A stretch of DNA of 64,000 nucleotides. Origin: Streptococcus porcinus (GTDB lineage: Bacteria; Bacillota; Bacilli; Lactobacillales; Streptococcaceae). Location: assembly GCF_901542335.1 (NCBI RefSeq), contig NZ_LR594036.1, positions 1,240,001 to 1,304,000 on the forward strand, read 5' to 3'. Both the position numbers and the translations under genes were made by a program. A model generated the notes under the pieces. It had not been told where the DNA came from, made no database searches, and worked only from the letters and a program-made list of their open reading frames with translations. Below are positions 38,536 through 45,119 of this stretch, in pieces; the first letter of the stretch is position 1, and each line of letters starts with the position of its first letter.

Positions 38536-38838
38536 TCAACTTCCTCTTTTCTTCAAATACTCAGGGATTGGGTCACCAACTTTGAGGCTTTCGTACTGTT
38601 CTTTTGTAACCGAAAACTTACCGTAAGCCCCAGCTGTGATAGTAAATCGTCCCTCTATAATTTCCTTGTCTGTGATTTTTCCTGCCATCACACCTCCTGC
38701 ATTATCGACTACATGAATGATGATAGGCTGCCGTTGCGGAGCTTCATCATCAAAGAGTGTAGCTGTTGCGATACCACCAGCAAAGAAAAGCATACAGATT
38801 AGCCCTAAAAGTGGACTGTACCTCTTTAATTCATCCAT
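38536..38838 (-). CDS. DUF1372-like membrane-anchored phage protein
   Basis: A 100-residue protein with one N-terminal membrane segment (LLGLICMLFFAGGIATATLF, about residues 9-28), then a small soluble domain with HVVDNAGGVMAGKITDKEI and AYGKFSVTKEQYESLKVGD. It resembles the DUF1372 family found in the early region of streptococcal phages. It overlaps the RusA gene by 13 bases. Confidence 0.75.
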   Translation of the reverse strand: MDELKRYSPLLGLICMLFFAGGIATATLFDDEAPQRQPIIIHVVDNAGGVMAGKITDKEIIEGRFTITAGAYGKFSVTKEQYESLKVGDPIPEYLKKRGS

Positions 38839-39257
38839 TCCATGACCTCCATTTCTACCTCAATTCGTGGGCTGAGGCTGTAGAACTTACCGACATCATG
38901 GAGAGCTATCTGTCCGTCATCTTGAAAGACAATGCCACTCATGCTGTCGTATAGAGCTTTTTCATAGTTATCCACATCAGGCTTTTTCCCTACTGGAATA
39001 ATTTCATCTAGTAGTGCCTGCTGGTTCTTCTTTGGCTTTGAGATATACTGAGGTGGTTTGATGTAAAACCTCACATTTGCTCTCAGGGCACCCTCAAGTA
39101 TAGGCTGACCCATGTACTGATTGGCAATAAGTAGCCTGCATTGATTACGCCAGGCTTTCATTTCCTTATCTTCATAGGTTGTAGTAAAATTGCCACGCCT
39201 AGCGAACCTTGGTCGTGACTGTGGTTTTGGTTCGATATTGATAATTAATTTAGCCAT
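38826..39257 (-). CDS. RusA-family Holliday junction resolvase
   Basis: The 143-residue enzyme cleaves Holliday junctions formed during phage recombination. KPDVDNYEKALYDSMSGIVFQDDGQI near residues 90-115 holds the catalytic aspartates (D-DN and DD). N-terminal PKPQSRPRFARRGNF is also typical. It belongs to the same early unit as RecT and the DUF1351 gene, and a resolvase next to an annealing protein makes functional sense. Confidence 0.92.
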   Translation of the reverse strand: MAKLIINIEPKPQSRPRFARRGNFTTTYEDKEMKAWRNQCRLLIANQYMGQPILEGALRANVRFYIKPPQYISKPKKNQQALLDEIIPVGKKPDVDNYEKALYDSMSGIVFQDDGQIALHDVGKFYSLSPRIEVEMEVMEWMN

Positions 39258-39598
39258 TATTCAAGCACCCCACGAATGCCAAGAGTTTCAAAAATATTTC
39301 TCTTGTTATCTTCTATAAACGAGAACACTTTTATAATTTCGTCTGTATCTTTTTTGTGGTCTTTACCGCTATATGAAGATGTTATGCTAATTTGTGTTAT
39401 CGGATTAGCTTCAAGTATTAACGCGTATGCAGGTTCAAACAAATCTCCATTCTCATCAAGCGATGGTTCATCATCTAATTTTTCGAATTTAGAGATAAAT
39501 TGCCACCTCTCTGATAAATGACCTGCAATCACAAAAGTTTTAAGTGCTTTGTCGCTAATAATAACCATATTAGTTCCTGTAATATTGATTTGTTCCAT
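39257..39598 (-). CDS. Phage protein of unknown function (113 aa)
   Basis: A 113-residue acidic protein beginning MEQINITGTNMVIISDKAL. It overlaps the RusA start by one base and has AAGGAG before its ATG. I do not recognise a family. It may be an early regulator or nuclease inhibitor; no evidence favours either. Confidence 0.6.
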   Translation of the reverse strand: MEQINITGTNMVIISDKALKTFVIAGHLSERWQFISKFEKLDDEPSLDENGDLFEPAYALILEANPITQISITSSYSGKDHKKDTDEIIKVFSFIEDNKRNIFETLGIRGVLE

Positions 39599-39610
39599 GT
39601 TTTCTCCTTT

Positions 39611-39820
39611 TTAAAAAAGTGTTGTCTGAAGCGGATACACATCTTGTAAGTCTATTCCTACTTTTTGACAGTCTCGTTTAATATCCAAAACTGAAATGAC
39701 ATACCTTACTTTATTTTTCGATTTGTCATAATGTGGAAAAGTGTATCCATCGTTTAAAATTTTATTTTTTATTTCTTCTTTATTTTTTGCCTCAAATAGA
39801 GCGTAATCAATCCAATCCAT
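39611..39820 (-). CDS. Phage protein of unknown function (69 aa)
   Basis: A 69-residue protein (MDWIDYALFEAKNKEEIKNKIL...). The ribosome-binding site before ATG 39820 is weak and another small frame overlaps its beginning, so the start is uncertain. I do not recognise it. Confidence 0.5.
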   Translation of the reverse strand: MDWIDYALFEAKNKEEIKNKILNDGYTFPHYDKSKNKVRYVISVLDIKRDCQKVGIDLQDVYPLQTTLF

Positions 39821-39888
39821 AACCTTACAAAAATCATACCAGCCACTAAGTTGTGAGCTTTGGCAAGGCTGGTATGCGAAATTCTCAT
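39769..39888 (-). CDS. Possible small phage ORF (39 aa)
   Basis: From ATG 39888, preceded by CAGGATTG, a frame encodes 39 residues including RISHTSLAKAHNLVAGM. It overlaps the 69-aa gene in another frame and spans an inverted repeat. The HT-KA-LVAG pattern resembles small phage proteins that I recall vaguely. Reality is uncertain. Confidence 0.35.
   Translation of the reverse strand: MRISHTSLAKAHNLVAGMIFVRLWIGLITLYLRQKIKKK
39835..39876 (-). terminator. Inverted repeat with T tail (first of two)
   Basis: Perfect ten-base arms CATACCAGCC (39835-39844) and GGCTGGTATG (39867-39876). On the minus strand the right arm is followed by ATTTTTG. It may end or attenuate the transcript from the RecT region. 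Confidence 0.5.
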
Positions 39889-39950
39889 ATCATCAATCCT
39901 GTTACTTGACGATAATCCAAAAAGTTTCCTTTCTTGCCTGGAAAATTTTA

Positions 39951-39983
39951 TTATTGCAAAGGCCAGGCCTCACTTTGCAATAA
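39951..39983 (-). terminator. Inverted repeat after the DUF1351 gene (second of two)
   Basis: Perfect eleven-base arms TTATTGCAAAG (39951-39961) and CTTTGCAATAA (39973-39983), five bases before the gene end. On the minus strand it is followed by TAAAATTTT, a moderate T tail. Confidence 0.55.
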
Positions 39984-39988
39984 GTTGG

Positions 39989-40960
39989 TTAATTAACTTT
40001 TTTCATACCTACAAGCGTTTCAAATTCTATATCGTTTTCGTCCAAGAATGATTTGAATTTTTTAGCCTGCTCAAGGTCCATAATGAATTTGATTGTTGTT
40101 TCGTATTTAGCAACTGCTACTGGCTCCTCTAAAATCTCCCCAGTTTCTTGATTAACGGCTTTTATTGTCGTTTCAGCTGTTTGCTTAGCTTGCGCTTCAA
40201 TGGCTGCCTGACGCTCAATCTTAGCCTTCTCGTCAGCAATACGCTTAACTTCATTCAATTCACGAGTTCTCTTAATTTCTTCAACATCTCGATTAATAAG
40301 ACCTAAAATCTCAGCTAGTGAAGCACCATTGTCATACTGTCGGATATAGCTTGCTGGTCCTAAGTTATTCTTGGCACATAGGTCAGTAATTACAATCATG
40401 TCAGCGTCACATTGGTCTTGCTTTTGAATTTCATCAATAACAATTTCATCAAGCTTGTCTTGAGTTGATTTTTTAAAGTTGAAAGTCGGTGTGAAGTCTG
40501 TTGCTTTCAAGAACTGGTCAAGATACTTATCAAATACTTCTTTATTGAGATTGGCTTCTTCAGCTTTTTCATAGAAATAGTGTTTGACTTTGTCCTTACG
40601 GAGCATTTTTTGGTTTTCTTCATAACCGTCAATTTGATTTTTCAGCTCAGAAATGAGGTTCTTCAGCTTTTGATACGGTACTTTGTACTGATTTTCAAAT
40701 TTTGCGTAAGGATCATTGATTTCTCTCTTGATTTCCTTGCGCCTATCTTCCAATTTTTTATCAAGAGCATTCAGCTCTGTCCTGGCTTGTTTGACTTCTT
40801 CAATCGTATTGACTTCCAAGTCAAATGTGCTATATCGTGCAACTGCTTCTTCAACACCTTTTTCAAAACCTTCAAAGTCATTGAAAGAAACAACGGCAGG
40901 AGTGTAATTAATTTCAATGCTATCCAGTACATTTACTTTTTCAGCTTCTTTAATTGCCAT
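39989..40960 (-). CDS. DUF1351 phage protein linked to recombination
   Basis: The 323-residue protein is strongly helical, with coiled coil over about residues 50-130 and a basic C-terminal half. It matches the DUF1351 family found next to RecT or single-strand annealing genes in streptococcal and listerial phages. A role in recombination, perhaps as exonuclease partner or regulator, is inferred from this constant neighbourhood. It follows recT by 12 bases and has its own terminator. Confidence 0.85.
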   Translation of the reverse strand: MAIKEAEKVNVLDSIEINYTPAVVSFNDFEGFEKGVEEAVARYSTFDLEVNTIEEVKQARTELNALDKKLEDRRKEIKREINDPYAKFENQYKVPYQKLKNLISELKNQIDGYEENQKMLRKDKVKHYFYEKAEEANLNKEVFDKYLDQFLKATDFTPTFNFKKSTQDKLDEIVIDEIQKQDQCDADMIVITDLCAKNNLGPASYIRQYDNGASLAEILGLINRDVEEIKRTRELNEVKRIADEKAKIERQAAIEAQAKQTAETTIKAVNQETGEILEEPVAVAKYETTIKFIMDLEQAKKFKSFLDENDIEFETLVGMKKVN

Positions 40961-40972
40961 GTTGTTCCCTCT

Positions 40973-41794
40973 CTATACCGTGAATGGTAGGTCTTCATCT
41001 GAAATTGGTTCAGACGCTTGGAATAAGTCAGGTTGTTGCTTGTCAATTACTGTGGCAGCTTGTTTCTTATTATTAGACTCGATTTCCTTCATCTTACGAG
41101 CTTTAACTTCTTCTTGGCTTTCAACTTGAACATCATTAGGAGTAACATCTTTCATGCCACGCAACTCATCAATTTCATAATTTCCACCCAATTCATTCGG
41201 GAATGCTTCTCTTAGGGCAGTAACTATTGCAACCTTACGGATCATAACTGCTGGCATGCTATCCCAATTATTTTCTCCAATTGGTTTATTGTATGCATTC
41301 ATTACTGGATAAGTTACCGTATTGCCATTTTTTTCAAGCTCCTTAACCCTAGCTCGAATTTTAGAGTTGTCATACTCTGAAAAAGTAACCCTTACCTTTG
41401 TTGGGTGGCTTCTGTCTTTTCGATATACAGTCGCCCAACCGCCTACAATTTCAGCACCTCTTGGAACAAATGCACCTTCTGCTTCGATTTCTTCTCCACT
41501 CTTCTCGTAAATTATTCCTGAGCCCATTCCGTCATATTGTGGGTGTGCGTCAGCTTTCTTTTGAAAAGCTTTCAGAGCAACAACAACTTGAGCTGGCTGA
41601 CTTCCATACTTAATAAAATAAATTTCTTTTGTAAATGGATTTAAGTTCTGAGTCTTAGCTTGTGCAATGAAATAAGCTAATTCTTCATCTGTCGCAGTAC
41701 CTTTTGGATCTAAATATTTTTTTACGATAGCGCTATTTAGACTTTGTGGATTTTCTAAAAAATTTTTTTCAGCAGTTTGAATATCATTTACCAT
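40973..41794 (-). CDS. bet: RecT/Bet-family single-strand annealing protein
   Basis: The 273-residue protein matches phage recombination protein Bet: ELAYFIAQAKTQNLNPFTKEIYFIKYG and PVVALKAFQKKADAH-like segments, then DSMPAVMIRKVAIVTALREAFPNELGG. It anneals complementary single strands in phage recombination. No separate exonuclease gene is visible, so a host nuclease or the DUF1351 protein may make the ends. The C-terminal tail is disordered and ends in EDLPFTV, reminiscent of single-strand-binding-protein tails. Confidence 0.92.
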   Translation of the reverse strand: MVNDIQTAEKNFLENPQSLNSAIVKKYLDPKGTATDEELAYFIAQAKTQNLNPFTKEIYFIKYGSQPAQVVVALKAFQKKADAHPQYDGMGSGIIYEKSGEEIEAEGAFVPRGAEIVGGWATVYRKDRSHPTKVRVTFSEYDNSKIRARVKELEKNGNTVTYPVMNAYNKPIGENNWDSMPAVMIRKVAIVTALREAFPNELGGNYEIDELRGMKDVTPNDVQVESQEEVKARKMKEIESNNKKQAATVIDKQQPDLFQASEPISDEDLPFTV

Positions 41795-41799
41795 TTTGT

Positions 41800-41967
41800 T
41801 TATCTCCGTTTTCTATGTTTTAGTTGCCAATTTTCGGCTTCCAGTTTTTTAATTCTGCTTTTTGCTTTGAGTAGCTCATTTTGAAGCTTGTCAATTTCTT
41901 GTCCCATTATTTTTTGGACTTCGAAATAGTCATGCTCCCAATTTTGATATGGTTGTTTATTCTCCAT
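41800..41967 (-). CDS. Small coiled-coil phage protein (55 aa)
   Basis: From ATG 41967 the frame encodes 55 residues, an acidic start MENKQPYQNWEHDYF then a coiled coil with basic end (LQNELLKAKSRIKKLEAEN). It ends just before the recT start and overlaps the preceding small gene, so it is translationally coupled. Function unknown. Confidence 0.62.
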   Translation of the reverse strand: MENKQPYQNWEHDYFEVQKIMGQEIDKLQNELLKAKSRIKKLEAENWQLKHRKRR

Positions 41968-42082
41968 ACCTTACCCACTGTCTTCCATTCCAGTAAAATT
42001 CATCGTTATATTCTTCACCTTCAACTGGAGGTTGCATGATGTCACGGTCATAATCAAATGTTCCAAATAGTCCTCTATCCAT
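41957..42082 (-). CDS. Small acidic phage protein (41 aa)
   Basis: From ATG 42082, preceded by GGAGGA, the frame encodes 41 residues (MDRGLFGTFDYDRDIMQPP, then EEYNDEFYWNGRQWVRYGE). The rich Asp/Glu and aromatic content suggests a folded mini-protein. It overlaps both neighbours by a few bases. Function unknown. Confidence 0.6.
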   Translation of the reverse strand: MDRGLFGTFDYDRDIMQPPVEGEEYNDEFYWNGRQWVRYGE

Positions 42083-42197
42083 GTCTAATTTCCTCCGCAA
42101 TCGCTCTGAAATTGTTCAGGTCACCATTTTTCAAAGTGTTTATACGTTTAGTCTCTTTAATGACTTGGCTTTCAATTGAGCTAATAGCCACCGCCAT
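42075..42197 (-). CDS. Small phage ORF (40 aa)
   Basis: From ATG 42197 the frame encodes 40 residues (MAVAISSIESQVIKETKRIN..., RAIAEEIRHG). It overlaps the end of the preceding gene by 17 bases and the next start by 8. The ribosome-binding site is poor, so expression would rely on coupling. Confidence 0.42.
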   Translation of the reverse strand: MAVAISSIESQVIKETKRINTLKNGDLNNFRAIAEEIRHG

Positions 42198-42384
42198 TTT
42201 TTCGGCTAGAACCAATCAAGCAACCCTTTATTACCATGCTATGGATAAGGTCTCTCAATTTTTTTGGATCGTTAATATTAAATGCTTTACAAATTTCTTT
42301 GGCGTTTACCATTCTGTCGCTACCCATTGGTAAGTAGCAAAATATTCTTAATTCTTGTTCTGTTAGGTCTTTTAGCAAACTCAA
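42181..42384 (-). CDS. Small phage protein, winged-helix-like (67 aa)
   Basis: A 67-residue protein whose middle (MVNAKEICKAFNINDPKKLRDLIHSMVIKG) looks like a winged helix. It overlaps the upstream gene by four bases. A DNA-binding role in the replication module is possible but not shown. Confidence 0.6.
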   Translation of the reverse strand: MSLLKDLTEQELRIFCYLPMGSDRMVNAKEICKAFNINDPKKLRDLIHSMVIKGCLIGSSRKNGGGY

Positions 42385-42611
42385 TTCACTGCCCTCAATC
42401 TTTCATATCTTAATTCTTCAGCCTCTTCTGTTGTGATACCTGTACCGAAAGCATAAAGATTTATCCAATTTAAAATCGGCTTTACCCCGTTTACTTCTTT
42501 GCCAGCTTCGCAATACTTAACAAACTTATCAAATGTTTCATGACTAACTCTTTTCCCGTAATCTTTTTGGATTAGATTATAAAAATAGTTAAAAATCGGC
42601 ATCTGAGTCAT
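42381..42611 (-). CDS. Phage protein of unknown function in the replication module (76 aa)
   Basis: Starting at ATG 42611, with GGAGAAAGAG before it, the protein has 76 mostly helical residues (MTQMPIFNYFYNLIQKDYGK...). It begins inside the end of the DnaD-like gene, 23 bases overlap. Function unknown. Confidence 0.6.
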   Translation of the reverse strand: MTQMPIFNYFYNLIQKDYGKRVSHETFDKFVKYCEAGKEVNGVKPILNWINLYAFGTGITTEEAEELRYERLRAVN

Positions 42612-42981
42612 CTTCTCTTTCTCCAATTCCTTGTAAAGCAAATTCTCTCAAGCTTGGATCTTTATAGTCTGGATTTGACCAATTTGGAACGTTCGAACTA
42701 TTACTATTTGCTTTGCTTAGCCTCTTGTTCTCAAATTCCAATCTTGAGAATTCAATCTTTTCTAGAGTATCAATCTGATTATTTTTCCATCTATTCAATA
42801 CAGTTGAAAGATATCTTGTGTTTTTTGCATTGTAGATAACTGTTTCTTTCAATGCTTCATTGACAACTTCAACTGGCATGTGATCTTCATCAATCCATTT
42901 TTCAATATCTTCAATTTCAAATGGTGATAGTAATCTCATCCAGTTATTTTGGAAGTTTTCAAATAATGTTTTTTTATCCAA
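42589..42981 (-). CDS. DnaD-domain replication protein (short)
   Basis: A 130-residue protein whose residues 3-70 match the DnaD/DnaB_2 domain (FENNWMRLLSPFEIEDIEKWIDE..., YNAKNTRYLSTVLNRWKNN). It ends in a disordered acidic tail. Typical phage DnaD-type initiators carry this domain after an N-terminal winged helix; here the two parts are separate, with the winged-helix gene just upstream. It probably helps load the helicase at the phage origin. Confidence 0.75.
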   Translation of the reverse strand: MDKKTLFENFQNNWMRLLSPFEIEDIEKWIDEDHMPVEVVNEALKETVIYNAKNTRYLSTVLNRWKNNQIDTLEKIEFSRLEFENKRLSKANSNSSNVPNWSNPDYKDPSLREFALQGIGEREDDSDADF

Positions 42982-43017
42982 TTTTTGACCTCTCTAGCAG
43001 CTCCTGCTTATTTATCT

Positions 43018-43115
43018 GTTAGTATTTATTTATAGTTAGTATTTATTTAAGGTTAGTAGTTATTAGTGTGCCTTTTTGTACATATACAAAACGTAACTTT
43101 ACAAAACGTAACTTT
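43018..43115. repeat. Direct repeats between the winged-helix and DnaD genes, candidate replication origin
   Basis: GTTAGTATTTATTTA is repeated at 43018-43032 and 43035-43049, with a third partial copy from 43052. ACAAAACGTAACTTT is tandemly repeated at 43086-43100 and 43101-43115. The region is very AT-rich and lies inside the replication module, as expected for iterons; function is inferred. Confidence 0.45.
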
Positions 43116-43474
43116 ACCTTTTAGGCACTTGTAAATCTTTTTCAAGATTATTTATTAATTGTTCAAATGCTTTGTTGGATATTTTTCTATCTGCACAAAA
43201 TCTAAAGTATTGCATCCCCATACCTCTACCAATAGATTTTTTGTAGGTCTTAATATAACCAGCTCTCTCTAATTCCTTTAAACCAGACCGAACCGCTTTA
43301 ATGTTATCGGTTGACCTTCTAGCTAATTCTTCAGGATAGACTCTCCAATCCTCTTTATTCCGAAGGATTACCATTAGTAGACCTTTTGCTTTAAATGATA
43401 GTTCACTATCATCTAAAAAATCATTGCTTACTGCTGTGTAACTACTTGTTGTATTTCTGAAATATGTATTGCAT
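43114..43474 (-). pseudogene. Phage replication initiator-like winged-helix gene, frameshifted at its start
   Basis: A strong AAGGAGGT lies nine bases before ATG 43474, but that frame stops after ten codons. One base later (extra C after ATG, position 43471 on the plus strand) the frame would read NTYFRNTTSSYTAVSNDFLD, then DSELSFKAKGLLMVILRNKEDW and a winged-helix to a stop at 43114. The LSFKAKGLL motif is typical for phage replication proteins of this kind. Without a shift, translation could start only at the internal ATG 43374 (86 residues), which lacks a good ribosome-binding site. The C-terminal end, just before the repeats, also looks short. Confidence 0.7.
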
Positions 43475-43555
43475 TAAGTGTTTACCTCCTTATAGTTTGT
43501 ATATTTTTAGTTTTTGCGTGTGATATAATTGAAATAAAAATGTTGAGGTAGAATA

Positions 43556-44017
43556 GTGAAAAAAATTATAGAATTTTTAATGAATTTAACTGCTTTAATT
43601 ACAGTAACTCTAATGTTAATTTTTATTATAGATAGGACATCGAAATCATCAATCTTTAATGCTTTTTCAAAAATAAAAATATTTGAACTTACACAACTTT
43701 TTATAGGATTTATTTATTCCTTAAGTATATATTTGGCGATTCAAATTTTATCTATAAATTTTCACGGTTTTATCAAGACTTATTTACCAAAGTATGAAAA
43801 ACAATCATATAAATTTTTTAGTTTAATTTGTGAACTATCTGTTCCTATATTTTTTGTAATTTGGATGCTATTATCGCTACGTGAAACCCAATTCAACATT
43901 TTAACCAATGTGTTGGCATCTTTAGCTCTATTTTCTAACCTTAAGTTAGGAAATAGTATTTTTAGTAAATTAGAAATGTTTAAGTCTACTTTCGATCTCT
44001 ATGAAGATAAAAAATAA
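43556..44017 (+). CDS. Four-helix membrane protein on the opposite strand of the early region (possible exclusion protein)
   Basis: A 153-residue basic protein with four membrane segments (about residues 7-27, 45-67, 90-108 and 113-130) and a polar C-terminus. I do not recognise it. It starts with GTG, preceded by GAGG at seven bases, and has an extended -10 (TGATATAAT) about 30 bases upstream. It is transcribed against all neighbouring early genes, the usual sign of a gene expressed in the lysogen. AT content and the Ile/Phe/Leu-rich composition differ from its neighbours. Superinfection exclusion is a reasonable guess only. Confidence 0.7.
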   Translation: MKKIIEFLMNLTALITVTLMLIFIIDRTSKSSIFNAFSKIKIFELTQLFIGFIYSLSIYLAIQILSINFHGFIKTYLPKYEKQSYKFFSLICELSVPIFFVIWMLLSLRETQFNILTNVLASLALFSNLKLGNSIFSKLEMFKSTFDLYEDKK

Positions 44018-44141
44018 GTAACCAAATAACAGATGGATAAAATAACAAAAGTAAGTCACCAGTTGCTTCATCTATTAATCCAATAACTGATAAACTACAT
44101 AATAGAACAAGTTTAAGTAGAGATTTACTATAATTTGACAT
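43986..44141 (-). CDS. Small membrane phage protein (51 aa)
   Basis: From ATG 44141 (GAGGAAAT upstream) the frame encodes 51 residues, with two hydrophobic stretches (LLKLVLLCSLSVIGLI and LLLLFYPSVIWLLIFYL) and a basic end HRDRK. Its 3' end overlaps the plus-strand membrane gene by 32 bases in convergent orientation. Function unknown. Confidence 0.58.
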   Translation of the reverse strand: MSNYSKSLLKLVLLCSLSVIGLIDEATGDLLLLFYPSVIWLLIFYLHRDRK

Positions 44142-44151
44142 ATAAATTTCC

Positions 44152-44283
44152 TCATACTCCCATTCGGTTAGTAAATGTGTCATATTTTCTAGCACTTTGT
44201 TCCCATCCATTTTGCTCAATGGTCCATTTTGGCTTTTCTTCTTGTTTTGTTTTTGCAAAGATTAAGTTAAGTAATTTTTTCAT
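44152..44283 (-). CDS. Small phage protein (43 aa)
   Basis: From ATG 44283 the frame encodes MKKLLNLIFAKTKQEEKP and then KWTIEQNGWEQSARKYD. It overlaps the end of the upstream DNA-binding gene (17 bases) and precedes the small membrane gene by ten bases, suggesting coupling. Function unknown. Confidence 0.55.
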   Translation of the reverse strand: MKKLLNLIFAKTKQEEKPKWTIEQNGWEQSARKYDTFTNRMGV

Positions 44284-44497
44284 TTTGTGATTGTCTCCAT
44301 TCCTCGAATTTCTTCACTTTTGTTGAACGACCACCAACTTTGTCAATATACTTGCGATAACTTCTATCTGCGTACATTTTTCTAAGTAGTCGTTGTGTTT
44401 GGTCAAATGACTTACCGATAAATTCTGCTAGGTCGTTATCATTTAACCAAAGTTCGTCGTAAGGCACTTCGATGCCACTCTGAAGTTTTGCTAGCAT
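44267..44497 (-). CDS. Phage DNA-binding protein, DUF771-like
   Basis: A 76-residue protein starting MLAKLQSGIEVPYDELWL with AAAGGA before it. The middle (LNDNDLAEFIGKSFDQTQRLLRKMY) looks like a helix-turn-helix, and the basic GGRSTKVKKFEEWRQ follows. Small proteins of this kind (DUF771 or excisionase-like) lie among early genes of streptococcal phages. It may direct excision or early control. Confidence 0.62.
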   Translation of the reverse strand: MLAKLQSGIEVPYDELWLNDNDLAEFIGKSFDQTQRLLRKMYADRSYRKYIDKVGGRSTKVKKFEEWRQSQNEKIT

Positions 44498-44512
44498 GTT
44501 ATTTCCTTTCAT

Positions 44513-44568
44513 GTTATAATTGAGTAAATTAATTTAGTTAGCGACTGTTCCCGCAGTCGTTTTTTTTT
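44513..44568 (+). ncRNA. Predicted short plus-strand RNA with its own promoter and terminator
   Basis: TGTTATAAT (extended -10; TATAAT at 44515-44520) is followed about 22 bases later by GCGACTG/CAGTCGT pairs and nine T. The predicted RNA is about 40-45 nt and lies between two minus-strand genes. It mirrors the cassette at 37784-37837 in size and design. Confidence 0.5.
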
Positions 44569-44573
44569 GCCTT

Positions 44574-44759
44574 TCACCGAAATTCGTCTAAGCTGATATC
44601 TAATGCATCGGCAATTTTAACCATTTTTGAAAAGCTAGGATCGTGATAGCGAATACTTTCAATACTTCTTCTGTGTAATCCGGTCGCTCTTTGTAAATCC
44701 GCTTTTGTCATGCCATTTTCATTTAAATATTTTTCAATTTTTTCAATCAAAATATCCAT
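44574..44759 (-). CDS. Small XRE-type repressor (61 aa)
   Basis: The 61-residue protein is a single helix-turn-helix domain (MTKADLQRATGLHRRSIESIRYHD, residues 17-40, then MVKIADALDISLDEF). AAGGAG stands before its ATG. The perfect palindrome 44784-44801 immediately upstream is its likely operator and lies between the -35 and -10 boxes of the divergent plus-strand promoter, so it should repress the 73-aa gene and possibly itself. Confidence 0.72.
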   Translation of the reverse strand: MDILIEKIEKYLNENGMTKADLQRATGLHRRSIESIRYHDPSFSKMVKIADALDISLDEFR

Positions 44760-44777
44760 ATATAGTGCTCCTTTTTA

Positions 44778-44806
44778 TTGTTCAGCACAATATATTGTGC
44801 TATAAT
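44778..44806 (+). promoter_or_regulatory. Plus-strand promoter with an 18-bp palindromic operator as spacer
   Basis: TTGTTC (44778-44783) and TATAAT (44801-44806) are exactly 17 bases apart. The spacer plus one base forms the perfect palindrome AGCACAATATATTGTGCT (44784-44801), a probable binding site for the 61-aa XRE repressor. Confidence 0.65.
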
Positions 44807-44897
44807 TATTTTGTGATTAAGCAGGTGAAGATATAACTTTAACTACCAATTAACGTGATTTCCTGTTAGTCAGATATTAACGGAAAGGAGGAAAGTT

Positions 44898-45119
44898 ATG
44901 AATAGATTAAGTCCGAAACCTAATAACCGCGAAAGTCGTCATTACACTTGGCAAGACCTAGATGAATATCTATTGAGTGTTTTTTCAAGTCTCAATGAAG
45001 AAAATTATGCTAATATCGACCCAAGAGATTATGATATTCCAAAAGATGAGTTGCTTTCAGAATTGAAAAAAGCTGGATACTCAGTCTTAGAATCTGGACA
45101 TAATTTAGAAATCCGATAG
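44898..45119 (+). CDS. Phage protein of unknown function under a repressed promoter (73 aa)
   Basis: A 73-residue acidic protein (MNRLSPKPNNRESRHYTWQDLDEYLLS...), with GGAAAGGAGG before its ATG and the operator-controlled promoter 90 bases upstream. The leader region may itself be structured. Its last 91 bases overlap, convergently, the gene at 45029-45244. Function unknown; an early switch protein is possible. Confidence 0.6.
   Translation: MNRLSPKPNNRESRHYTWQDLDEYLLSVFSSLNEENYANIDPRDYDIPKDELLSELKKAGYSVLESGHNLEIR

Noticed and set aside
43018..43115. CRISPR-like or transposon origin of the repeats between replication genes
   Set aside because: The repeats are only 15 bases, two or three copies, with spacing of 0-2 bases, which fits iterons or slippage duplications rather than arrays or insertion ends.
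42961..43120. Single continuous DnaD-type initiator joining the winged-helix gene and the DnaD gene
   Set aside because: Several stops in all minus-strand frames separate them across the repeat region, and the DnaD gene has its own start; separate genes are the simpler reading.
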